Assembly (NCBI RefSeq): GCF_001969365.1
Contig: NZ_CP019314.1
Coordinates: forward strand, 14,900 to 78,899
From: Tateyamaria omphalii
Lineage (GTDB): Bacteria; Pseudomonadota; Alphaproteobacteria; Rhodobacterales; Rhodobacteraceae
Direction: 5' to 3'
Length of the DNA stretch: 64,000 nucleotides
Below the pieces are notes generated by a model, which worked only from the letters and a program-made list of their open reading frames with translations, was not told the origin of the DNA and did not search any database. Position numbers and translations under genes: made by a program. Of the stretch, positions 24,831-32,376 are shown piece by piece (the first letter of the stretch is position 1; each line of letters opens with the position of its first letter).

Positions 24831-25304
24831 TTACGCTTGAAGCGCGTTCAGCAGCGTGCGGAAATTGGTGCGTGCGCGGCCGGGGTGGCGCACCTTTTTC
24901 ACCTGCGCGAGGTTTGACAGGTCGCGCGCGACCACAATCAGCCCGACCATCCCCAGTTCGTAATGCGGCAGGCAGAGGTAGCCATAAATGCCGGGAACCT
25001 TGAGCGTCACGGTGATTTCTTCGTCTATGCCGCCGTTCCAGGGCGCGGCCCCGTTCGGGATCATACCGCGCTTGGACGCGGAGTTGTGGCTGGGGTCCGT
25101 GGCCAGGAAAGTGACACTGTCTCCCTGATCCACATGCAGGATCGCCGGGTCGAACACGTTGAGGATATTGCGGTCATTGCAGTCGGCATTCAGCATGAGG
25201 ACCGTGTGCTTGGCCCCCTCGGCGCCTGGAGCCGCCGTTTTTGCAGTGGCATAGCTGCCGGCAAGCGCGGCGAGTGAGACGGTGAAACTACGACGCGTAA
25301 GCAT
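24831..25304 (-). CDS. pseudoazurin-like blue copper protein (cupredoxin)
   Basis: The protein has 157 aa from ATG 25304. A twin-arginine type signal (LTRRSFTVSLAALAGSY) suggests export in folded form. The cupredoxin domain has the type-1 copper ligands: His in DPSHNSAS, then Cys, His and Met in YLCLPHYELGMVG. Pseudoazurins carry electrons in the periplasm. Its start overlaps the end of the ABC ATPase gene by 17 bases, so it is part of the iron importer operon. A link between metal uptake and a copper electron carrier is unusual. It could instead donate electrons to a partner encoded elsewhere. Confidence 0.88.
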   Translation of the reverse strand: MLTRRSFTVSLAALAGSYATAKTAAPGAEGAKHTVLMLNADCNDRNILNVFDPAILHVDQGDSVTFLATDPSHNSASKRGMIPNGAAPWNGGIDEEITVTLKVPGIYGYLCLPHYELGMVGLIVVARDLSNLAQVKKVRHPGRARTNFRTLLNALQA

Positions 25305-26058
25305 GAACGACGAGGTCCTCCCTGGGGCCGGTGGTGATATGGATGTCAACACCGTAGGTCTGCGCGATTTCAGGGTTGTGCAGAACGGTGCAGGGGGCGC
25401 CCTGGGCCACCACCTGTCCGTGTCGCAGCAGGATCAGGTGATCGGCAAAACGCGCGGCGAGGTTCAGGTCGTGCAGCGCGACGATCCCGATGGCCTTGCG
25501 CGTGGCGATGGTGTGTCGGATGCGCCCCAGTACGTCGAGCTGGTGGTGCAGGTCGAGGGCGGAGGTGGGCTCATCAAAGAGATACACGTCAGCCTGCCGG
25601 ATCAGGGCCTGTGCGACCGACACCATCTGTGCCTGCCCGCCGGAGAGCTCTGAAATGTAAGCCTCGGACAGGTGGCCGATGCCCGCGGTATAGAGTGCGG
25701 CGCCGACGGCCTCCATGTCTTCGGGCGTGACCCGCCAGCCTGCGAGGTTCTTGCGGGCCATCATCACCACATCAAAGACTGTCAGGGCGGCGTTGGCTGC
25801 AAAGAACTGCGGCATGAAGCACACCCGTTTGAGCCGCGTGCGTGTTGGGAGCGTGGCCAGGTTTGTTCCGGCAAGCGTGACCGTGCCTGCCGATGGGGTC
25901 AGAAGCCCCGCAATGACCCGAAACAGGGTCGATTTACCGGATGCGTTCGGGCCAATGAGTGCTGTCAATTCGCCGGGCTTCAGGGCGTCGAACCCCGCGC
26001 CGCGCAGGACGGGCCGTTTGTCATAAGAGAAGTTGAGGTTTTGCGTCGTGAGTGTCAC
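25288..26058 (-). CDS. iron-complex ABC importer ATP-binding protein
   Basis: The protein has 256 aa. GTG 26058 is the start, overlapping the permease stop (GTGA); the longer frame upstream is shadow sequence. Walker A GPNASGKST, signature LSGGQAQMVS, Walker B VYLFDEPTSALDLHHQ and the switch His (ALHDLNLAARF) are all present. It energises the FecCD/BtuC-type permease at 26055-27128. The permease precedes it and the cupredoxin follows it. Confidence 0.92.
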   Translation of the reverse strand: MTLTTQNLNFSYDKRPVLRGAGFDALKPGELTALIGPNASGKSTLFRVIAGLLTPSAGTVTLAGTNLATLPTRTRLKRVCFMPQFFAANAALTVFDVVMMARKNLAGWRVTPEDMEAVGAALYTAGIGHLSEAYISELSGGQAQMVSVAQALIRQADVYLFDEPTSALDLHHQLDVLGRIRHTIATRKAIGIVALHDLNLAARFADHLILLRHGQVVAQGAPCTVLHNPEIAQTYGVDIHITTGPREDLVVHAYAS

Positions 26059-27128
26059 TGCCAGTGCCTTTTGCGTTGGCTGAGGATCAGGCTCACGAAA
26101 AACGGGATGCCGATCAGTGAGGTGATCATGCCGATGGGGTAGACGATGCCCGGCGTGATCGCCTTGGATGCGATGGACGTGCCCGACAGGATGAGTGCGC
26201 CCGCGAGGGCCGAGAGGGGCAGGAAACCGCGCTGGTCCTCGCCCACGACCATGCGCGCGATGTGGGGGCCGACAAGGCCGACAAAGGCGATCGCACCGAC
26301 AAAGGACACGGCGACGGCCGACAGGAGCGAGACGCCCGCCAGAACGGTGAGACGCAAAAGCGAGACGTTCACACCAAGGGCCGCCGCCTTGTCCTCGCCC
26401 ATGCGCAGGGCGGTCAGTGCCCAGCTGCGGCTGAGGAAGTAGGGTATAACAATGGCCAGCACGGCCAGACAAATGCCGACCTTTTCCCATGTGGCGCGAG
26501 CCAGGGAGCCCAGTTGCCAGAAGATCAGCTGGGCCAGCTGCAACTCTGATGCGCCGTATTGGAGGAACGCCAGCAATGCGTTGAAGGTGAACAGCATTGC
26601 GATGCCCACAAGGATCATCGCCTCGGGTGTGACGCCGCGCAGGCGGGTGAAGGCAAACAGCGCCAGTGACGCGAGCATGGACATGACAAACGCGTTCACG
26701 GTGACGAAGAAGCCGCCGACGCCGGGGATGACCGACAGGCCCATCACGATGGCAAGCGCCGCCCCGAAGGACGCGGCCGAGGACAGCCCCAGCGTGAACG
26801 GGTCGGCCAGCGGGTTGTTCAGGATGGTCTGCATCTCGGCGCCCGCGGCGCCGAGCATGGCGCCCACGACCACGGCCATCAGAGCGACGGGCAGGCGGAG
26901 GTCCCAGACAATCACCTCTTCCTTCACTGTTGCGATCGTGGGGTTCAGAATGACGTGCGTCACCCGCCAGAAGCCGAGGTCAGCGGGGCCGGTGATCACG
27001 TCGATGACAATTGTGGTGAACAAGGCGAGTGCGGCCAGGGCCACCAACGCCATGCGCCGAATAGAGCGGCGGCGGTAGGCCGTGACGATGCCTTGTGCAT
27101 CGGGCGGTGCGGTTGTCTCTGCGGTCAT
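26055..27128 (-). CDS. iron-complex ABC importer permease (FecCD/BtuC family)
   Basis: The protein has 357 aa and about ten helices, with the family sequences GAMLGAAGAEMQTILNNPLA (coupling region), PFTLGLSSAASFGAALA and FVGLVGPHIARMVVGED. Such permeases import ferric siderophores, haem or cobalamin. It follows the binding protein after 45 bases and overlaps the ATPase by four. The substrate is not determined. Confidence 0.93.
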   Translation of the reverse strand: MTAETTAPPDAQGIVTAYRRRSIRRMALVALAALALFTTIVIDVITGPADLGFWRVTHVILNPTIATVKEEVIVWDLRLPVALMAVVVGAMLGAAGAEMQTILNNPLADPFTLGLSSAASFGAALAIVMGLSVIPGVGGFFVTVNAFVMSMLASLALFAFTRLRGVTPEAMILVGIAMLFTFNALLAFLQYGASELQLAQLIFWQLGSLARATWEKVGICLAVLAIVIPYFLSRSWALTALRMGEDKAAALGVNVSLLRLTVLAGVSLLSAVAVSFVGAIAFVGLVGPHIARMVVGEDQRGFLPLSALAGALILSGTSIASKAITPGIVYPIGMITSLIGIPFFVSLILSQRKRHWQ

Positions 27129-27173
27129 GTGTGCGAAAGCCCGCGACGCATGATACGCCGCAGGCCGTCCTGA

Positions 27174-28334
27174 TCAGTTGGCGGGCGCCGAAGCGCTGAG
27201 CCAGAACTGGCCGGAGTTGTCATAGGGCATGAACCTGTCATGCATCCGGTCAAACGTGTCATGCGGGTCAAGGTCTGCAAAATCGTCGGGGTAGAGCCAC
27301 TTGGCAATCTGCTGCACCGCAACGAAGTGATAGGGTGAGTTGTAGAATTGGTGGTATATGGAGTGGTAGTTTCCATTCTGCACGGCGCGCAGATCCTTGA
27401 ACCCTGAGCGGCCCGCCAGTGCCGCGATCATTTCCGCGTTCACCGCTGGGTCTCCTTCGTAGCCGAGCAGTGTCGAAGTCACTTCGGGCTTGGCTTCGGC
27501 CCAGTTGGCGCCGGTGCCGATGATATGGTCTGGGTCCGCTTCGATGATCCCTTCCATCGAAAGATCCACTGAATAGGCGTTTGCGAGGGTCGAGGCGAAG
27601 TTGGTGCCGCCCGCCAATTCCACGAAACGTCCGTAGTTGTAGGGACCGAAGGACCAGCAGCAGAAATCGTTCTGCCATCCGGCGGCATTTTCGATCACCA
27701 CGAGCGGGCGGTCTTCGGCCGGGATCTGGTCAATGACGTTGGTCACCTTGCGCATTTCGGCCACGTAAAAGTCGACGAACTCGAGTGCACCCTGTTCTTC
27801 GCCCAGCAGCCGCCCAAGGATCAGGAGGGACGGAACCGTGTTTTCAGTGGCGTTGCGGCGGAAGTCGATGAAGGCAACGGATACCCCGGCCTTGCCCAAC
27901 TTCTCGATCAAGCCTGTTTCCTCGGCTTTGAAGAGGTTGCCCACGTCCAGAAGCAAGAGATCGGCTTCCGCTTCCAACACCGCTTCGATGCTGAAGTCAC
28001 CGGCATAGGGATTGCCGAAGTTGATCATTCGGTCTGCATCTTCCGGGAAGGCGGCCTGAAACTTGCGAAAGGCGTCTGGGTCGTATTGGACCAGATCGTC
28101 TTTCCAGCCCACGATCTTTTCGAACGGGTTACCGTCGGTGATGGCGGCGATGGAATACATCATCCGGCCTTCGCCCAGAATGATCTTGTCAGGTGCTTCG
28201 GTCAGAGTGACTTCGCGGCCTGCGATGTCGGTTAGGGTCAGCGCTTCGGCATGTGCGTCAGGGGCTGCCGCGAGCAAGGTCGCAGTGGCTGCTATAGCGG
28301 AGGCGAAGCCGCTGACATTCATGATGAACGTCAT
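27174..28334 (-). CDS. iron-complex ABC importer periplasmic binding protein
   Basis: The protein has 386 aa with a signal peptide (about 1-29) and a class III binding fold: LTDIAGREVTLTEAPDKIIL opens lobe one. ATG 28334 has AGGAG six bases upstream. A conspicuous DFCCWSFGPYNYGRF segment (about residues 225-240) carries vicinal cysteines, and a His/Tyr-rich segment (NYHSIYHQFYNSPYHF, about 335-350) lies near the C-terminus. Both could contact a metal or metal chelate. It is the first gene of the binding protein-permease-ATPase-cupredoxin operon. Confidence 0.9.
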   Translation of the reverse strand: MTFIMNVSGFASAIAATATLLAAAPDAHAEALTLTDIAGREVTLTEAPDKIILGEGRMMYSIAAITDGNPFEKIVGWKDDLVQYDPDAFRKFQAAFPEDADRMINFGNPYAGDFSIEAVLEAEADLLLLDVGNLFKAEETGLIEKLGKAGVSVAFIDFRRNATENTVPSLLILGRLLGEEQGALEFVDFYVAEMRKVTNVIDQIPAEDRPLVVIENAAGWQNDFCCWSFGPYNYGRFVELAGGTNFASTLANAYSVDLSMEGIIEADPDHIIGTGANWAEAKPEVTSTLLGYEGDPAVNAEMIAALAGRSGFKDLRAVQNGNYHSIYHQFYNSPYHFVAVQQIAKWLYPDDFADLDPHDTFDRMHDRFMPYDNSGQFWLSASAPAN

Positions 28335-28450
28335 AGCGGTCTCCTGTTGGCTATGACCGCCTTGGTACGGGGAGTCGAAGGCAATTCAAAGCGAAATAAT
28401 CAGGTATTTCAGAAAAGGGGGCGGCAGGCTTCACTTTGCCGGCAGTGTCG

Positions 28451-28509
28451 TTTCAATTGGTCGAATATTGACTTTCAATTGGTCGAAGCTGTACTTTCAG
28501 ACGGTCGAA
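28451..28509 (+). repeat. three direct repeats TTTCA-N3-T/C-GGTCGAA type with exact 22-bp period
   Basis: Copies start at 28451, 28473 and 28495. The first two share the 15-base core TTTCAATTGGTCGAA and the third reads TTTCAGACGGTCGAA. The 22-bp period is two helical turns, so bound proteins would line up on one face. The array ends 16 bases before the GTG of the AAA/DUF4143 gene, so it probably controls that gene. Confidence 0.75.
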
Positions 28510-28525
28510 ATCATGAGGTTTCTGC

Positions 28526-29752
28526 GTGTATCCACGATTTGCCAGAACCAGGATCACCGAAGCGCTGTCAGACACCCGCGTTGTTATGATCGCAGGACCA
28601 CGCCAGTCGGGCAAGACCACGCTGGCGATGGATCTGGCAGGTGACGATCTGCCGTACCTCACGCTGGATGACGCCACTGTGCTGCGTGCGGCACAGGATG
28701 ATCCGGTTGGCTTTATACGTGGTCTGGATCGCGCTGTCATTGATGAGGTGCAACGCGCGCCCGATCTGTTGCTGGCCATCAAGGCGGCGGTCGATAACGA
28801 CCAGACGCCGGGCAGATTTCTGCTGACGGGATCAGCCAATCTGATGACACTTCCGAAAGTTGCGGACTCTCTGGCCGGTCGCATGGACGTCATTCGGTTG
28901 CTCCCACTCGCGCAGGCGGAGATCGAAGCGCAGCAATCGCGCTTTATAGATACTGCCTTTGCTGGCCGCGTGCCCACCACCGGCACGCCTGTGCTTGGAC
29001 CCGATCTTGTGGATCGGGTACTGGCAGGTGGATATCCCGAGGCTTTGCGGCGCCCGCAGTGGCCGCGGCGCCAGGACTGGTATCACAGTTATCTGGACGC
29101 CATCGTCCAGCGCGATGTACGAGATGTGGCGCAGATCGAGCAAGTGGCGCTCATGCCGCGCCTTTTGTCTGTGTTGGCGGAGCATTCGGGGCAGTTGGTG
29201 AACTATTCGCGTGTCGGGTCTGCGCTGGGGCTGAACCACGTCACAACCCAGAAATACATGCGCGTGTTTGAGGCGCTGTATCTTGTTCACAGCCTACAGC
29301 CTTGGTTCAACAATCGTCTCAAGCGCATGACCAAATCCCCGAAGCTGCATTTTTTGGATGCAGGGCTGCTGGCGGCCATGCGGGACGTGTCACCGGATGT
29401 GGTGGCGCGGGACCGGTCCGTGTTTGGCCCCATTCTTGAGACCTTTGTGTTCAGCGAGTTGCGTAAGATCGCCTCTTGGAGCGACCAGCGCTGCACATTT
29501 TCCCACTTTCGCGACAAGGACAGAAACGAGGTGGACATCGTGCTGGAGAGCCGCAAGGGCGAGGTTGTCGGCATTGAGGTAAAGGCATCCGCAACCGTCA
29601 CGTCTGCGGATTTCTCGGGTCTGCGCAAGCTGGCAGGTGCGTGCAGATCGAAATTTGCGCAGGGTCTTGTTCTTTATGACCACGATCAGGTGGTGCCGTT
29701 TGGTGAAAACTTGTTTGCCGTGCCGATATCGAGCCTTTGGCACAGCACCTAA
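28526..29752 (+). CDS. AAA+ ATPase with DUF4143 C-terminal domain
   Basis: The protein has 408 aa and starts with GTG. The AAA_14 domain has Walker A GPRQSGKTT (about 24-32), Walker B AVIDEVQRAPDLL (about 69-81) and the sensor-1 segment FLLTGSANLMTLP. The DUF4143 domain from about residue 195 includes a helix-turn-helix-like part (YSRVGSALGLNHVTTQKYM) and a PD-(D/E)XK-like core (DRNEVDIVLESRKGEVVGIEVKAS). That Asp/Glu-x-Lys pattern resembles a nuclease fold. The family is common, often mobile, and its function is unclear; toxin-antitoxin-like or defence roles have been suggested. Three 22-bp repeats precede it. Confidence 0.9.
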   Translation: MYPRFARTRITEALSDTRVVMIAGPRQSGKTTLAMDLAGDDLPYLTLDDATVLRAAQDDPVGFIRGLDRAVIDEVQRAPDLLLAIKAAVDNDQTPGRFLLTGSANLMTLPKVADSLAGRMDVIRLLPLAQAEIEAQQSRFIDTAFAGRVPTTGTPVLGPDLVDRVLAGGYPEALRRPQWPRRQDWYHSYLDAIVQRDVRDVAQIEQVALMPRLLSVLAEHSGQLVNYSRVGSALGLNHVTTQKYMRVFEALYLVHSLQPWFNNRLKRMTKSPKLHFLDAGLLAAMRDVSPDVVARDRSVFGPILETFVFSELRKIASWSDQRCTFSHFRDKDRNEVDIVLESRKGEVVGIEVKASATVTSADFSGLRKLAGACRSKFAQGLVLYDHDQVVPFGENLFAVPISSLWHST

Positions 29753-30114
29753 GTCTTGCCGTTGAGGATGGCCATTCGGCCGAGGCCGGCAGCGGTGCCT
29801 TGAGCCAGCCAAGTGCTGTCGATGAAAACCAGACACGCGCCAGCGACGGTCGTGATGTCCAACGGGGTCAGGGTGGGTAAACCGATCAGGACCAAGGCAG
29901 GTCAGGACACAAAGATGAACGGAATGACGCAAGCCATCCAATCGTTTGGCCATTGCGGTGACCGCGGTTTGCGGCCGCAAAGAAGGCGTCAAAGACCTGA
30001 ACGATCGGAACGTCTTGCCTGTCGTGTCAGGAGAGGGCTCCCCGGTCGTGTTGCTCTGGTCGTTCCATTCTTAGCTGGGTGCGCTGATCAAGCGGCCGAA
30101 CAGCGTTTGTGACA
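29753..30114. other. 362-base stretch without a recognisable gene
   Basis: No convincing coding frame was found. On the minus strand the segment ending near 29757 reads as LDITTVAGACLVFIDSTWL followed by AQGTAAGLGRMAILNGKT and a stop, and an adjacent frame reads DWMACVIPFIFV before a stop. These protein-like fragments in two frames could be a decayed membrane protein gene, but I could not place them in a family. Confidence 0.3.
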
Positions 30115-30699
30115 TCAATCCATTTTCATCGCTTCCGTTTCGATGTTGATGCGCACCTCGTCGCCGACAAGCCCGTTGTCGACACCATATGTCATGCCGA
30201 AATCGCTGCGTTGGATTGTGGTCGACATCGACAGGCCCAGCACCTCGCGTTTGTGGCCGAACGGGTATTCCGCGACTTTGTTGAGCGTCACATCAAGCGT
30301 CACAGGTTGCGTGACGCCCAGAATTGTCAGATCGCCCGTGACCGTGCCGTTCACATCGCTCTCTGCGGTCCCGCCGTTGGCGACGAATGTGATGTCGGGG
30401 TGGTCCGATACATGCAGGAAATCCTGATTGCGCACGTGCCCGTCGCGCCGATCGTTGAATGTGTTGACCGAGCTTGCGTCAATTGTCACTGCAACTTCGC
30501 CAAGTTCCTGCGTTTCGACATCATAGGAAAAGGCGCCCTCAAGCTCTGTGAAGATGCCGAGCGTGCGGGCGTAACCGATATGTTCGATGGTGAAATAGAC
30601 GTTGGTGTGCTCTGTATCGAGTTCATAGCGTGCCATGTCCGCTTGTGCGCTGGCTGCAAGGGCTGCAAAAACGGCGGTCGCTGCGAGAGTTGTGCGCAT
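30115..30699 (-). CDS. YceI family periplasmic lipocalin-like protein
   Basis: The protein has 194 aa. A signal peptide (1-20, ending SAQA) is followed by the YceI beta-barrel (YELDTEHTNVYFTIEHIGYA to the end), which binds isoprenoid or other long lipophilic ligands in known structures. It is divergent from the lipid-type operon starting at 30802, which makes a lipid-related role plausible. It could equally be an independent stress protein. Confidence 0.9.
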   Translation of the reverse strand: MRTTLAATAVFAALAASAQADMARYELDTEHTNVYFTIEHIGYARTLGIFTELEGAFSYDVETQELGEVAVTIDASSVNTFNDRRDGHVRNQDFLHVSDHPDITFVANGGTAESDVNGTVTGDLTILGVTQPVTLDVTLNKVAEYPFGHKREVLGLSMSTTIQRSDFGMTYGVDNGLVGDEVRINIETEAMKMD

Positions 30700-30801
30700 G
30701 ATGTCGTATATCCTCTTGTGCGCGCTCCGATTGGAATGCGAGCGGCAAGCGCGTCGCCGGAGTTGCGTGATTTTGGGTTACATGATGGATGATATAGTGC
30801 A

Positions 30802-31560
30802 GTGACGCAGCAATACAGCTTTGATCGGACGCAGCCGCGGCAGCTTCGCTGCGCCACATGGAATGTGCACCGCGCCAAGGGCATTGATGGAAAGGTCGAT
30901 CCTGACCGGATCATGCGGATAATCGACCAAACGCTGGCACCTTTGCAGCTGGACGTTCTGGCCTTGCAAGAAGCTGACGAAGAATGTCGCCCCCATGCAG
31001 GTATCCTTGATATGCGCCGGATCGCCGAAAGCACGGGGCTGGACTACATCCACGATCCTGTTGTGCGGTGGGGGCCGCAGAGTGATGGGTTCCTGGGCAC
31101 GATCCTGTTTTTGTCCCCCGCACTCAAGCGCACGCACATGGATGTCATTGACCTTCCGGGCCATTGCCACCGCGGGGCTGTGGTGGCCGAGACGCTGTGC
31201 GGCGACCGCCCGGTGCGCATCATCAGCACGCACTTGTCGCTGTTTCAGCCCTTGCGCGTGATCCAGATGCGCATCATCGGTCAGTATTTACGCCGGCGTG
31301 CCCCGATGCAGACAATCTTGCTGGGTGATCTCAATGAGTGGCGTCCGTGGGGAGGGGCGATGTTCAATCGTCGCCTCTTGGGTGCCAAGTTTCGCGGTCC
31401 GGTGCGCCGCACTTTTCCAAGCAGGCGACCGCTTTTGCCACTGGACCGCATACTGACCGATGCGCCGGGTCGTATTCGACAGATCCGCGCCGAAGTGACC
31501 GACGACGTGATGGCAGCGTCTGATCATTTACCGCTTGCGGCTATTGTCACAGTTTCGTGA
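30802..31560 (+). CDS. endonuclease/exonuclease/phosphatase (EEP) family hydrolase
   Basis: The protein has 252 aa and starts with GTG, which overlaps the stop of a tiny upstream frame (MDDIVQ). EEP active-site motifs are visible: ATWNVHRAKG (Asn), LQEAD (Glu), STHLS (His), GDLNEW (Asp, Asn) and SDHLPL (Asp, His). The family cleaves phosphodiesters in nucleic acids, phospholipids or inositol phosphates. Being at the head of an operon with a CDP-alcohol phosphatidyltransferase and a sulfatase-like phosphotransferase, a lipid headgroup hydrolase is more likely than a nuclease. There is no signal peptide, so it should act in the cytoplasm. Confidence 0.85.
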   Translation: MTQQYSFDRTQPRQLRCATWNVHRAKGIDGKVDPDRIMRIIDQTLAPLQLDVLALQEADEECRPHAGILDMRRIAESTGLDYIHDPVVRWGPQSDGFLGTILFLSPALKRTHMDVIDLPGHCHRGAVVAETLCGDRPVRIISTHLSLFQPLRVIQMRIIGQYLRRRAPMQTILLGDLNEWRPWGGAMFNRRLLGAKFRGPVRRTFPSRRPLLPLDRILTDAPGRIRQIRAEVTDDVMAASDHLPLAAIVTVS

Positions 31561-31653
31561 CATACCTGAATATTCCGCCCGTTCGCGTGTTTATCAAACT
31601 GTGCAAGTCCACGCGCGGGACTAGGTACTGCCTCTGAATGACTGGAAAAACAA

Positions 31654-32376
31654 ATGTTTCGTAGCACGCCGCATATCGTTGCGTACAAGACCGAAAGCCA
31701 TACGCCGTTGCGAGGCATGCTTGGCGCGTCGGCGCTGTTTGGGGCGCTGCTGCTTCTGGCCTCTCACTACACTTTCGGCGCTGCGACTGCGCCGCTTGCG
31801 GCATTCGCGGTCGCTGTAACGATTGCAGCTTACGGGCTGACGCACAGCTATGTGCATCCAGTGCTGGGGTTGTGTAATGTCGTCACCCTGTCGCGGGTGG
31901 CGATGGTGGCATTTCTGTTTGGCGCCGTGCTGGTTCCGGAGGTGTCTGCCTGGCTGGTGTTTGTGGTCGCGCTTGCCACATTTGCACTGGACGGCGTTGA
32001 CGGCTGGTTGGCGCGCCGCGCCGGGCTTTCGTCGGATTTTGGGGCCCGCTTCGATATGGAAACGGACGCCGGTTTGGGTGCGGTGATTGCTGTATTGCTG
32101 CTGGTCACGGGCACCACCGGTGTGGAGATCCTGGTCCTTGGGTTCATGCGCTACGCCTTTGTCTGCGCCGGTGTCATCTGGCCCGCCTTGCAGGCACCCC
32201 TGCCGCATTCGATCCGTCGCAAGGCAATCTGCGTCGTTCAGATCGCCGCCCTGATCCTGCTGCTGTTTCCGCCAACGCCGGAGATGGTCGGGGTTCCTGT
32301 GGCCACGATCGCGGCCGTTTTGCTTGTATGGTCGTTCCTTGTCGACATCCTGTGGCTGGCGAAGCACGCTGAATGA
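31654..32376 (+). CDS. CDP-alcohol phosphatidyltransferase family membrane enzyme
   Basis: The protein has 240 aa and about six helices. The complete family motif D-x2-D-G-x2-A-R-x8-G-x3-D-x3-D is present in DGVDGWLARRAGLSSDFG followed by ARFDMETD (about residues 113-138). These enzymes join a CDP-activated lipid or alcohol to an acceptor alcohol such as glycerol phosphate, serine or inositol. The product is not predictable. It comes 93 bases after the EEP gene and overlaps the sulfatase-like gene by four bases. Confidence 0.9.
   Translation: MFRSTPHIVAYKTESHTPLRGMLGASALFGALLLLASHYTFGAATAPLAAFAVAVTIAAYGLTHSYVHPVLGLCNVVTLSRVAMVAFLFGAVLVPEVSAWLVFVVALATFALDGVDGWLARRAGLSSDFGARFDMETDAGLGAVIAVLLLVTGTTGVEILVLGFMRYAFVCAGVIWPALQAPLPHSIRRKAICVVQIAALILLLFPPTPEMVGVPVATIAAVLLVWSFLVDILWLAKHAE

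Noticed and set aside
28526-29752. DUF4143 ATPase as a transposase or restriction system
   Set aside because: No partner methylase, no terminal inverted repeats and no second antitoxin gene were seen; only the ATPase family can be claimed.
30785-30805. Six-codon frame MDDIVQ ending in the EEP gene GTG
   Set aside because: Too short and without a clear ribosome site; likely chance, although the GTGA overlap was noted.
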